Assembly (NCBI GenBank): GCA_900708905.1
Contig: CAADRB010000009.1
Location: 1,138,884-1,202,883 of the forward strand
Reading direction: 5' to 3'
DNA from: Hymenolepis diminuta
Taxonomy: Eukaryota > Platyhelminthes > Cestoda > Cyclophyllidea > Hymenolepididae
Length of the DNA: 64,000 bases
Of the stretch, positions 36,096-48,705 are shown piece after piece (position 1 is the first letter of the stretch; the number at the start of each line of letters is the position of its first letter). The translations under genes and the position numbers were made by a program. The notes under the pieces are model-generated. The model was not told where the DNA came from. It did no database searches and was given only the letters and a program-made list of their open reading frames with translations.

Positions 36096-36990
36096 ATGTC
36101 CTCGAAAACAGATAAATTAAAACAAATTATGAAAAAGCAGGAAGAAAATTTTATGAAACGATTTAAATATAGAGAAGTTATGCTGCAGGAACAACAGAAA
36201 ACTTCCTGAAACCAATGGAACAGTGTACAAAGCATTTGAACCTGAATCCCGGCCAATCAGAAAAATCCATCCTGAAGCTGTATCCTGACAATCTTGTTTT
36301 ACAGATCAGCGAATTTCACCGTAATCCAAAAGCGGATCTTACTTTTAACAACGGGTCTGATAAATGCATGGACGCGTTCAGAAAAGACCTGACTGACATC
36401 CCTGAAGAGAAAAGAGACTCATTATTCGGTGACTGGAGACCGCGGGACACAGAGCTAGAAATCTACATTCGTCTAATGCAACTGGATAACCTTAAATTCG
36501 AAGAAATATTGATAAGAGGCATGATGAGGATTTGGTTGATTATGTTACCCGATAAATGAAAATTTTGAACCATCGGACTTCAAATCTATTTAACCGATCA
36601 CTTTTAAGTGCCTTTTGTTCCTTTTTAGTCTGTGGGATTTTTGCTATACGGATATTTATGTAAGATTTCTTAATATAATTGAACAAAATTATTATATTAC
36701 CTTAGAGGATTTAAGTAATGAATGTCGAAGAATGGTCACCGTAGTAAATGACACAGATATGATCCAGCAGAACGCTGATGAGCATGGTATATCAGAAGAA
36801 TTGAACAATTGTCGAGAAAGAAAAACAAGCAGGATACCTCCGTCACTGTACTGGTTTTGCGGCGAAATATCCTATTGCAGAGTCGTCGTTACAGAAGATA
36901 CATTTGTAATGTCTGTGGAAAGAAAGAATAATAAGAAGCAGAATGCCGAATCGATACGAAGGGTTGTTTAAAGGAAATGATTCCCGGAAA
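36096..36990 (+). pseudogene. gag-like pseudogene of the LTR element
   Basis: An ATG at 36096 begins a Lys/Gln/Glu-rich frame that stops near 36207. The reading continues in other frames at 36215-36556 (gag-like, charged and helical) and 36615-36971. Near its end PPSLYWFCGE (about 36838-36867) and, in another register, CNVCGKK (about 36909-36930) look like remnants of the cysteine-rich zinc-knuckle region of gag, with stops where the rest should be. The product would have packaged element RNA in virus-like particles; this copy cannot make it. Confidence 0.65.
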
Positions 36991-37439
36991 GTTTATTGGA
37001 GCTTTAAATTCTTTCAGCGTTGTTAGTTCAGTCTATGAAGACAGAAGTTCCAGCAGGCTAGAGTATGATGAATAATGCTAAGAAAATCAAGTTGTCTCTT
37101 ACATCACTTTGATCTCAAGAAAAACATGGAGAACCTTGGACTATTCAGTGCTGAAACCGACAAAACGCATGGCCCGAAAAGCTTAGGGTGACGCCTTGAA
37201 ATTGGAAGACGAACTTGACTGTCAAATCCGTTATTTTAATCAGCAAATTACCCCAAAATGCTTCGTAATAAATCGATCTGACTTAAATTACATGGGTATC
37301 AACAGGTCCGACGAAAGATCATCTGTCACTCAGGTGACGAAATAGAAAACCAGCTCAAAGGAGGTCAACACACAGAATAAAATCACAAAAAAATTTCAGC
37401 GAACCTGTTAATAAAATAGACATAAGACGTGAATCCGAT

Positions 37440-38700
37440 ACTGGTACGACTAAAGATGAACTAAACATAATCAAACAACTTTCCGCATTTTCCAAAAATA
37501 GCCTAGGCCGACAGAAGAATATGGAAACAGACTTGAACCTGAAAGAAAATGCGGAACCAGTTTTTCATCAAAAGCGATAAGTTCCCCTCTCTCGTCTCGT
37601 CTATGTACCAATTTCTCCATTGCTCTGAATGCAGCTTTTGAAAATAATCCCCATCCTCTTCCTGATACTGAAGGTATATTTACAACCTTCAATGGTGGCA
37701 CATGTTTTGTGAAGCTGGATTTGTCAGAGGCCTATCTGCAAGCTGAGATCAAACCAAAATGTTGTGAATATATAACCATCAGCACTCACAGAGATCTATG
37801 TCAATTTATTAGACTTCCGATTGAAGCAAAAACAGCCCTGTTTTCCTGGAACTCATAATGGACGATATGATTTGTTGAATAAAGGACACAGCTGCATTTC
37901 TGCTCGATATCATAGTACCTGAGCAAGCGCTGAAAGAACTCAAGGAGCGAATCAGATGTCCATAAAAGATCTTGGCTTCATCTTTGACTCGGAAGGTCGC
38001 CATCCTGATCCTGAATGAATTCGAACTATTTTTTACTTACCATCTTCAACTAATGTCCAAACTTTTCATCCAATCTTGGCACTGACTGGCTACTACAGCA
38101 GTTTTCTACCTTACATAAAATTCGTTGACTATTTAATCGTCTCCTCCAAATAGACACGGCTTGAGACCGGTTTGCTGACTTTCAAAGAGCGTTTGAAAAA
38201 CTGAAATCTATGCTGCAATCAGATATGATTTTGACTCATTATAGTCCAGAATTTTCGATAGTCATCGCAGCAAAATGCTTCAATTTGTGGTGTAGGGGCG
38301 ATGATCTCAAATTTTTTTCGGATGGCTCAGGGAATTCTGCGGCTCATGAATCCTGTTCGCGAATAAATCGATTGACTGAGAGTGGATAAAGACAGAATTG
38401 TTTGTAAAAGGCAGGAAGGAAGTTAGTCGAAATCTCCTACTAACCTGCAGGGCGACTACTCATCTGATGCTGGGTCATAAATTGCCTACAGAAATACTAA
38501 TGGGAAGAACAGTTCGAACCTTCAACCAAGATATTATACCAAAGAATAAAATGAATGAACCAGCGAAAAATCATAAAATAGATGTGTTCACTACCAGTGA
38601 TCTCGTGTTTGCTCGTGATTTCCAAGTTTGTCACTTCTGGATGGCTGGAACTGCGATCAAACGACGGAGAAAGGTTGTCTTTTAAATCCAAGTAATTGAT
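37440..38700 (+). pseudogene. pol pseudogene: reverse transcriptase, RNase H, integrase C-terminus
   Basis: The reverse transcriptase palm is recognisable: NGGTCFVKLDLSEAYLQAEI (from 37691) with the first catalytic Asp, then ITISTHRDLCQFIRLP. Further on is AAFLLDIIV, where the family has YLDD: the first Asp of the pair is Leu (CTC, 37903-37905) and the second is kept (37906-37908). DLGFIFDSEGRHPDPE (about 37965-38018) and LTGYYSSFLPYIKF (about 38083-38123) follow as in gypsy elements, then the beginning of RNase H (about 38190-38350). The next sequence (38398-38685) reads RATTHLMLGHKLPTEILMGR, the C-terminal part of integrase, so most of RNase H and integrase are deleted. Several stops and frameshifts are present. 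No protease was recognised. Confidence 0.85.
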
Positions 38701-38913
38701 AATATTTAGATTAGGCATAGAAATCAATTGAGGCTACGTGTTGCGGAACCACATAGAAGCCGACGCGTACCCCACTTTACATCTTGTCGGTCACTTTCAA
38801 ATTTCTAGCGAATAATTCAGGACAACAGGTACGCTACTCGAAAAGGAGTCGTGGAAAATCCAAAACAATTTAGATGAAATCGAAGCTAAAGTCATACTAG
38901 GAAGGAATACCTC

Positions 38914-38925
38914 AAAAAGGGGAGG
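38914..38925 (+). other. Polypurine tract
   Basis: AAAAAGGGGAGG stands immediately before the 3' LTR, where plus-strand DNA synthesis is primed in LTR elements. Confidence 0.7.
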
Positions 38926-39204
38926 CTTCAAGGCGAAAGTGAAACAATGCAAATTAGTAAATATTTTTACATAATAATATTAGCATTTTATTTTATATTT
39001 TCTTCCCTTTTATAGTAATAATAATGACGTTTAATTATGAAACCGTTTATCTGAACTAAAGGCTAAATTTGTGCATTACACAATTTTCCATGGGACAACG
39101 GATTGTCATTTTATAAAGTTCAAACATCTTTAAATTTGTCTTTTCTTCTCCTCTCTACTGCTATTTTTTGGATATTTTGGATTTTCAGTTGAAGTCATAT
39201 TACG
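38926..39204 (+). repeat. 3' LTR
   Basis: It begins just after the polypurine tract (CTTCAAGG against TGTCAAG in the 5' LTR). The core 38984-39180 is nearly identical to the 5' LTR core; the outer 57 bp on the left and 22 bp on the right are clearly diverged. Confidence 0.85.
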
Positions 39205-42200
39205 GATTGTGGCCAAATGAAAATTTAAAAGTATTAATTTCAGAAGGACTGCAGTAAATGTGAAATTCGGAATTTTGCTGGTTAATCCGTTTGAGAAACT
39301 TAACTCCAATAATAAATTAATCTAGTTTGAATTTTAATCAGTATGTTTTTTACAAGAAACAGGAACTAACCCCATGAACTTCCTATTATTCCGCAACTTC
39401 CAAGAGATGATATAAAGTCGGCTCTGTGTTGCATCTTTCCATCTTCAACCGTCCTTTCCTGTTTGGAATCAGTTTAGATCGTTACCTGATTTAAACATAC
39501 TCGGATGTGAAATAATGGAAAGGTTCCTATAAAAGAACTTCCTGGATTACAAATGGAAAATTATACTGCTACCACGACGGAAATCTATTGAATTATCTAT
39601 ATTTATATATTTGACGACCCAAGAGCCCTTGGTGAGACATTCTGCAGAGATTATTTTTCTCAATAAGATTATGGAGTTACGGTTAAGCTATAACAATCTG
39701 ATTTATTTACAAAGAATTGGAATTAATCTGTAGCACTTCGTGAATAGAATATATCAGAACGTATCAGGTTGGTTTCTATTATTCATGTAGACAAACAAGA
39801 TAATTTAATGATGATGGAAGCTTATCATATTTGGGTTAAACTGAGTGCTATGTATGGGCCTGAAAACCATATTATTCTCGTCACAAGCATTAAATATTAA
39901 GAGTTCTATCAAAAATGGCTCAAACTGAGCGTCACTGAAAAGAAACCTTGAGTTTAATTTGAATCCTTACATTTAAAATATCCTGATAAATAGTGTAGAT
40001 ATTGATTCCAAGTCAGCAGCGATTAAAGCTGTGAATTAAATTCGTTCATATCATTTATAGTAGCGCCAATCTCGTCTGTAAAGATATTTAGGGAGTTGAC
40101 CAAATTAGACTTAATATCTTTTCTTGGCATTTATGATATTCGTAAGGCTAACCGAGTACAAGGGCTCTACGTGAGAGGGAAGAACAAGAGTCAGTTTGAG
40201 CAAATATCTATTGAATATTTGGAAATGAACAAGAAGGGAAAGGTGGAACGAGTAGGAAGAGGAACTGAGCATCAAAAGGAAGCGTTATTATCAAGGGAAA
40301 ACGGCTTGTATTATATGGAACAGGCGAAATGAGGTACGGTAATGGGGTTGATCGATTTTGTGTCCTTCATTAATGAGCAATCGAAGATTGGGCCGGAGGT
40401 GTGGGTCAGTGGGCACGCAATACATAAAAATCTGAGCAGGCATAGGAATCAGAATGTGGAAGTACTATAAATATGGTCGAAATGATCATTCATACTGCGA
40501 TCCAGACCAAACAAAGTTTTTAAAGGGAGGTTCTTATTTGAACTGTCCCTCAAAACATTAAAGTGCATGTTTGAGTTTTCCTCTAAGTTGATTTGAAATC
40601 TTGAAAACTTTTACTGAGTAAAATCTCAGTAACTCCAAAGATGGCGTATTTATGCTTGGTCAGTTCCGGATGAAAGCATTCTTCTACTTAGATAAAGGAA
40701 AATTTTTAAACAAATGTACGATTAAGAAAATAGAACTGAAAGAACTCTTTAACACTCCAAAGCCAACGTCAGAATTCAATTTTTATCTGATTTCAAAGAT
40801 TGCCTTTACTCAAAAATTCCTATCCATGTCGATTTTAAGAGATAAATTGTCCTCGTTACAACTTGAACTTTTATGATTCTCAAATTTCAAGATCAAAATT
40901 ATCAAGTTTTAAATTCTCTGCATATTTTACTCAAATCATACCTTTGAATTTAAAATTCACTAAAATTGGTTTAATCACTGTGTATATTTTTAGAAGAAAA
41001 TGATTTACTGAAATCAGTTAATTGATAGTATATCGCACATAAATTTGAATAGGGAGATTCTTAGCGAAAATAGGCAAGAAATTGAGATGCAGTTGCTGCG
41101 ATTGACGGGTTGTCATTCCAAGGTCAAATCTTTAGCGAACGAAGCAGGCAAGCAGTTTAGATTTCAACCTGCAAAAATATTTTTTAAAACTGAAATTATA
41201 ACTTAAGAGTACAATTTGTGACTGCTAAATGACGAGAAAAAGCAAGATCACGGCTGTTTTTAAGACATAACCAACTTCTCGTTTTAATCTACACGAAAAT
41301 CAACTCTAAATGTGTTTAAAGTTTACTATCGCAAGGAAAAATAGAAACTGGATTGTCGGGTTTGAATATCTGAAAGGAGAACCATAAGACCACGAATAAT
41401 ATCTCAAAAGCAATAGATGAGCAATCTGAAGAATTTCGATTTCAGGTGAAGTAAGACACCATATCCTAAACTTGAACTTGATTTCCTTGGAGCAACATTT
41501 ACATTTGCGGTATCAGTTGTCATTTGTTAATAGATTTGTATCGAATTTGCTACCTTCTTAGCATGGTTGTGCATTCGATTCGTCTCTTGGTCTTTAACAA
41601 TTCGTCAGTTTCCTCCTTTCAGCCATTTTTGCTCTTCTGTTGAGTCACAATTTCGGCTTACTAATTACAAGGCCATCGACACTTCTTATTTGTCCTCCAA
41701 ACAAAAAAACGTTCTTTTAATAGCTCTGCATAAATTTTGTCATACAATATCTGAGCTAGTGCTGGTTTCGCCCCATTTAAACACTTTAATTTCTTTCTGG
41801 TTATTAAAATAGCTATTTTCCGCGCAAAATTAAAAATAAGACCTAAGGGAATTAAAACTGCTCATTTTATGTGGCTTTTTAATATAATTTAGAGGCAGAA
41901 TTGAGGTGATTAAAGTTAAATGTTCTACTTCGATTCAAACAATTCATTTTTTCTCGTATTTGTCTAACCATCTGCCTTTTTAACTTACTCCTTGATTACT
42001 GTCAAAAGAGAGTGTATTTTGGTATGCGCAGTTGACATTCTTGCTAAGCTATACCGATTTTCATTTCAACTGTCAACTGACACTCAATTTTCTAACCAAA
42101 ATACACAAAATATTCGCACAAGTTACAAATGTATTAGAAAATTGACATTGTCACTTGAAATTAAATTCATTTACTATTTCCTCTATTGGCCATTCCAACT

Positions 42201-43284
42201 AATCCAATTCCAATCTAATATTGAGTGATTTTCGAAAATTGATGGAGATACCATAAATCGGGACAAGGCTTGTGCGTTTCTAAGACAATTTATACATTAA
42301 CCATAAAGAATACGATTATATTCAATTACTCCAACCAATCTACCGCTCTTTCATCTCTGAATACCCACAGATGAACTTTCATTGAGAAGCCTCTGATCGG
42401 AAGAGGGATTCTAAACTTTAGTTATGTCATAAAGTAAAAAACAAATCCTTGCATTTGTTTGCATTAAGAGAGGACCTAAAAACCTATGTGGTCCGATTTC
42501 CTGACATTCAACTTCTATTCTATTGCAATTTGACACTGTATTATGCTTATCTACTGTTCCTTCTGTTTGGATACTATGTTTTAAAGCTGTAAATTTAGTA
42601 TATCATAGGTAATCATAACGGTTTCTAACTCCTGACATCTAACTATTTTCCTTTTCCGAAAGCTACTCAATATCACTATCCATACAGTAAGTATCTTTAC
42701 CTGCATTTTGACACTTTTGCTCAATTTTTCGGAAATAAATGAATGAAAATAAATAATAATATGAAGAACGATTATCCCTATCCATATTCCTGATTTATTT
42801 TCTTTTAATAAATAAAATAATATTACTTATTTTAAACAAACAACTGTTTCTTTAAAAGGTACGCTTAATATATCTTGATGCTTAGCTACATTTTCGTAGA
42901 ATTTTGAATTAATCGCAATATCCATTCTTGCAAAATTTAATCATCCTTCGCTGAGAGTTCTGTTTTTAATAACCCATCTTATTATATGGAAAATAATCGG
43001 AAAAGATGTGCAAAATAGAGCGATGCATCGTAAACACTCTCGGCGCCGTTAAAATTTTACGTTGTCTGATTCATTTAATTTGATTTAATTAAATATACTT
43101 AACGGCAGCAAAAATTTTAAACACATTAAGTAAAAAATTAAATTGAAAGGGTCATATTTGTGAACGTTTGCTTCGGTTAATACAGGTGTGTGGTCGGGCC
43201 ATGGAGTTCAATTTTTTTAAGAAGAGGAATTCTAGAAGAACCTCTGTCCCCCAGATGATTGCTGAAGAACTTTCCCCTTAAATG
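39205..43284. other. Non-coding block
   Basis: Frames at 40096-40332, 40652-40876, 41567-41812 and 41992-42228 lack motifs. A plus-strand open stretch at about 41015-41205, after an ATTTTTAG, reads NREILSENRQEIEMQLLRLT and could be a helical exon, but nothing else supports it. Confidence 0.4.
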
Positions 43285-43450
43285 TTGCTGAGTGATTAAT
43301 GCGTATATACATCAATTCTAAGGTCACTAGTTCAATGGTTATCGGTTTCTATCCAGTGACGTGGTTGACCAATTGCTCTGGAGCATTACAGGTTAGTAAG
43401 AGGGGTGCCAAATGTGAATTTCTCAAGGAGGCCGACCTTGAATGATTTAA
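43285..43450 (+). repeat. Diverged tRNA-derived SINE
   Basis: Blocks in SINE order: GATTAATGCGTATATACATC (A side), TAAGGTCACTAGTTCAATGG (B side), TATCCAGTGACGTGGTTGAC and ACAGGTTAGTAAGAGG. Each is a weak match, but the order and spacing agree with the copies at 7.5 and 23.2 kb. Confidence 0.5.
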
Positions 43451-46400
43451 CTCTATTCAGGTAAAGTAATATTAATGCTTCCTGTAATGACCTTGAAAAT
43501 GAATAATTTTCAAGGCTTTTTTAATGTTGAAATAACTAAGCAATATTCAGAACGGTCAAAATTATTTGTTAATGGAATTGTCGATCAAGAGAGTTGGTTT
43601 CTTTCTCCAAATTTCAGTTATTTTTGCAAGACTAAACATTATTATACCTTCATTTCCTTTAATTCCATCTAAGCTCAAAAATAACTGAGATTTTTACTCC
43701 GGTGGCGTGTGATGCGATTATATTTGATTCGGAAATGTTTTCCAAAATAGTTTTACGTTTATACATATATAGGTAAAACAACATTCAACTCTGCCTCAAG
43801 TATTAAATTATTTTGCAATATTTGTTTGAAAAATAAAATTTAAACGCTTATATTTATATTTATTAGAAGATTATGCCAATTCCCTTCAAATTCAAGGAGT
43901 TTCTTTTGCACAAATCCGTAAAAAGTGTACAATCGCCTTTTGAAACAGTCGTTTCGGTTTTCGCAAAGCCTTACCACTCCAAAGGGTAATTTGATCGTCA
44001 TCCCAGCCAGATATTGATTGCTTTTCATCGTTAATCAGTTTAAATGTAGCGTCAACTCAACTATGAATTCAATTCTGTTTCACTGCGCTTAGCTCTACCT
44101 ACAGCTAACCGGTTTTTCTTCAAATCTCTGATTTTTGAGCTTTAATGCGGCTACTTAGTTATGTTTTCTGCTTTTTATGGCCAAACTGAAACCTATTTAC
44201 TCGATTCCCTTCTGAAATAAATATTCATCCAAAGTTAATCCCTTGTGTAAGGATAGATATATCAATCTTTGCACAATCACGTTTCGTTATCCGACATTGA
44301 TGATCCACAAAATGCGGTCACTTACTAATAATTTTAAGGAAATCAGAGTTACTGATGTTTTATCTCCCAAGAATAGTTTTTAAATACTTTATTATTATTT
44401 TAGGGTGTTTACAAACAGATTAAATTTGCACACACTCGAATCTGAATAGACTCTGGTATAAAAATCAGAAACATGTGTCGCTATGATCCACTGGATATTA
44501 TTTTCATATGCCCGATTTTAACAACTTTCTTAATACCTGAAAAGATCATAAAATTTTGGGATATATGTATCCATAAGCAAGGTCTGATGGTGTTTACAAC
44601 ACTAATGGCACAGCACAGGTCATTCAGTGTTTCACATTTATGGCGGTTTTAAAAACAGGTACGCATTTTAGTAGCCACTTCCACATGTAGGCACTTTTGC
44701 AAGGGAAAAAGTTCAGAAATGTCTGTAGTTAATCTATATGAACCTTGTAATTGTATCTTCGTTAGGTATTGTTAAGAACCGAATTATTCACTCTGTCAAA
44801 TAATATAACATTTATTTGGTCCGTCCATTATTACAAAATTTAGGTCTCAACATCTGCAAAAATAAAGTCAACTATATCTGAGGGTTTGGAGGAAAGAAAC
44901 TCTGTAGGAACTTGGTATTACTGGACTTTTTTAAAGATTTATGTAGGGCAAGGTAAAATTCTTGCAACATTAATCATTGTACTCATCGAAAGTAAACACG
45001 AAAAGTCCCCTTAACTTGGGTGGGGAGGAGGCATCTTGAGGCTGTTGGTATGAAAAGTTCGCATTCGAGCATTCTTCTTATTGGCCAGATTTTAACAGTG
45101 ACATTGACCAAGCGCATATCTATTATGTTCATGCTACTCCGGATTGCTATGTCTGAAATCAACAAGGCAACTTTCAGCTTCAAAAGCAAATGATCTTTTC
45201 CACTATATTTTATAATCAATATCTGTTTAAACATATTAAATTAAAAAATAAATAAATGGGAACTATCCGTTAGCGTCTAAAAGACCCTCAAACAATATGG
45301 ATAAATATAAGGAGATGTGCGTGATCAATCTCCTTTTTTAGCCATATTTAACTGATCTATGCGCTCCGAACACTACGGGTGTTAACAATCTACCAAATAA
45401 TTGAACCTGAATACCTCATTCAGGGATCTACATCCAGATTAAGTTAGAACTCACTACAGTTTACTCATTCCCTTGAGAGAGAAGCACTAACTAAGTGTTT
45501 ATAAATCAGCAAAGTAAGAAAAGTAATTACTAATTCCTTTGGTATTGTTATTTACCTAATCGTAACATTTCATATTTTTCCTGACATTGTGAAAATAAAG
45601 TATGCATTCTGTCTGAAGGGGCTGTAATTAGTGTTTACATTACCTAATATGGGCGGCCACCTCTGTTAACAAACAAAAAATTGCATGTTATAAATCTGTC
45701 TGGTACGTCGAAATGATTGCCTATATCATTTACCGAAAATGGTAGTGGTGTTCTTGAAATGAAAAAGAAATCCAATATATTCAAAAGTGTTTCTTTTTAT
45801 TCTCATGACAAGTTATCTTTATTTGAAGTTACAGATCTTTATCTGCATACTTTGCAGGTCAGTGAGATGACGAATAAGTTGACAGCTATCCTGATTTTAT
45901 TTACGAAAGATTGGGCTTTGTGAACTGACTGGAAAAGTTAAAGTAAATGGGTGAATTCATGGATTATTCGTCAAGTGGATATGGGCAGTTTATATGCCAT
46001 TATTACTGATCTATTAGAGGATAAAAAGAATGGCAAATTAGAAAATGGTCTGATGTTTGCTAATCCCCAATGTGATGCTGTCTACCACCACTTTTTTAAG
46101 GAATTTCCCATAAGAAGTAAATGCCTAGATGATTTTCCATCTCATAAAATGTATTAGACTTTATTCAATATATCATCATTCAGCACCTTTATGCATTCGA
46201 ATTTGCTCTATATCAAGCGCACATGTCCAGCCTTGGTCAAAATTCATGTTATTGATATGTCACGTGCAATCAGTTAAAGTATTGACATTCCTGATAATAA
46301 CGTATACGCCATTTATTATAGAAGCAATAGATGTAAATATTAATCAATTGTCGAAATATCCTATTCAGAAATTTCCTGCCTCGATAACAACGTGACAAGA

Positions 46401-48434
46401 GATGTAAAAAAGTGTTCAGATCAACAGAAATCTCAGGCGGTATATATTCATTTAGAGTCCAAAGTCAGGCTTAGGTGAGAGCGCTTCAGTTTCAGGATTG
46501 ACTATGAAATATGGATTTGGTTCGCATGTTATTCTCGATTTCACATCATTTAATCGGAAAAAGTAAAAATCTGTCTTCTAACTTAAATAGTGATATTGAA
46601 TGCAGAATTTTAGGGAGATCTTCCTAAAATAATGCAAGATAACCTTTTGAATGTCATTTACACCGACAAACCACATTCATAATACAAGAAACTGTGTAAT
46701 ATACATGGCTTTTGGAATATATTTTAACACTCTATCTTAAAATCAGAAATTTCGGAGATTTATAAATTAATGACTCAATGCCAGGCTCTGCCTGTTCAAC
46801 ATTGCTGGTAGTTGAGATAGTTAGGGGAAAATGAGGGTGAATATTTTTAGAAATCCAGCATTCCTTGGCTTTATATAAGGGTATTCGTATACTTCCTCAT
46901 GCTTAAATCTTAGTGGTTTATCCACCCCGGTCATCTCCGAACTATTCTAGCTACATATATGACTTGACTTATTCAGAGTAGGGGGAGATTGATTTGGTCA
47001 ATGGATCTTAATATAATGTATTTAAATATTCTTACCCAGTTAAAATGAGATATCTCGTGTCTGCATTTTCTGGTCATGGCTAACCGTCAGATTTCATCTT
47101 GATTATCTGAAATAATCTAAAGAATAGTTTATTTCAATCAAAAGGGAATCAAGTGTTCCATTCAAACAGGTAGCATCGTACTTATTCTCTATTTTCATAG
47201 AATTTTTAATGAAGAAAGAAAACTGTAAATTTTAGAACCAGTTGCATTTACACTGCAGTAATCCTTATCTTTTAATTCTTTGTACCAAATGAAAATGTTA
47301 CTTTACATCTTTCCAGCACTAGTCCATCCAAAACTTTACTTTGATTTACCGTTCATTTATTAACCCCAATTATTACCTCCTTTCAAGAACTCATCGTATT
47401 TTATTAAGTGTAGTTGGAAGAATTTTCGTGATTTTTTTTCCACTTTTTGATATTCTGCATTTCTTATTTATTAAATACTATTTCAGCCATCCCTGAGCTA
47501 GGCGTAATTAAAATTCAAATTTGATTTTGTTTTTAGAACATTCTTTAACTTAGGCAGGGAAATGCTCTATTCCATCTGCCTGTGTGATCTTCCTTTTTTT
47601 CATTCATTCTAGTACCATTTTTCATTTCATTTTTTCGTCCCTTCTCTTCCCGCACGCAAGTTCTGTGTTTTGTAAACCTCAGAATGATTAGTCTTACACA
47701 GTTCGAATAAAATGCATATATTCTCTGAATGCTTTTAAAATTACTGTTATCACGCACAGCAAAGTGAACATTTTAAAATACTAACAAAATTTTAAACTAA
47801 TGGAGCTCTCAAGAAAATTAAACCAGTGAGCAGGACAGTAAAAAGCAAATAGACTTAGTTATCAATGGGAATCATCTTTTTCATTCAGTCCATATTCTCT
47901 TGCCATATCCGAATACCTCTCTGCGCTTTCTCTTACCTTGCTCGTCATTGTATCGGGAATCGTCAATATTTTTGCGACTTGGTGTTCCCGAATCCACATT
48001 TTGAAATAGTCTAAGCGAATTTTATCTTAAAACTAACAGGATTATGAATGATAATATAGGAACCATTTTGCAAATATGTTTTTTTCGTTTTTTCCCTATT
48101 GCCTTAAGGTTTATTTTGACTATTAGTCTTCTCATATGACAGATTGAAAACTACAACAATTGACGGATAAAACTATTGGTTATCAGGTTGAAGATTGTCA
48201 TATACCCATCTCTCCGTTAACTGAGAAGGAAAATTAATTGGGTCATTTAACACAGTGCATGCACGGGTTTGGACCAAAAATCAGCTTAAATATCACTTTT
48301 AATTTGCTGTAATGTGGACCGGAAGTGCGGTGAAGTAATAAATCAAGAATCTCATATCGTTAATACAGTTTGAATAAATCAGTAATTAAACCAGACCGAG
48401 GTTTGAGGTCAATAAGAATCCAGTTGGTTATTTT
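43451..48434. other. Non-coding block
   Basis: One plus frame (45717-46157) is interrupted by only two stops near its middle, close together at 45921 and 45939, which is longer than usual for this DNA; no motif was recognised. Other frames, such as 44983-45234 (-) and 47545-47757 (-), are unremarkable. Confidence 0.35.
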
Positions 48435-48705
48435 TTTGTGGTGCAGTGATCATCTTTCATGACTGATAAGTCGGAAGTCAGGAAATCTATACCTATCGAT
48501 TCGCATCCAGTGATGTAAGTGGTCAACCATGCCTCTTGACTCGGACAGAATAATATGAGCTTTCGGATAGCTTCCCCCACCTAAGTAAATTGTCGCTCAC
48601 ACCTCTATTGGTGAGTTCGATCAGTTGATAAAATGCACTTTTTTTTCTAGTGGCAAATTTCTAGGATATTCCCTCATTCATAATGTGAGCTGAAAAAATA
48701 CACTC
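48435..48705 (+). repeat. Diverged tRNA-derived SINE
   Basis: TGTGGTGCAGTGATCATC (box A) and GATAAGTCGGAAGTCAGG are followed by TCGCATCCAGTGATGTAAGT, then CTATTGGTGAGTTCGATCAG, then AAAATGCACTTTTTTTTC. These correspond in order to the head, CATCCAGTG, CTAGCAAGACTCAG and ATACACTTTCC blocks of the copy at 23.2 kb. Confidence 0.6.

Larger units (their letters stand above)
35763..39204 (+). mobile_element. Decayed Ty3/gypsy-type LTR retrotransposon
   Basis: Two direct repeats of about 280 bp bound 2.9 kb that carries gag-like and pol-like remains in the plus direction. A primer-binding-site candidate starting TGGCGACGTGATG (36044) follows the left repeat, and a polypurine tract AAAAAGGGGAGG (38914-38925) precedes the right one. 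This order (LTR, primer site, gag, pol with reverse transcriptase, RNase H, integrase, polypurine tract, LTR) is that of the Ty3/gypsy group. The internal part is shorter than the usual 4-5 kb because RNase H runs directly into the integrase C-terminus. All frames are broken. No clear target duplication could be read. Confidence 0.88.
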
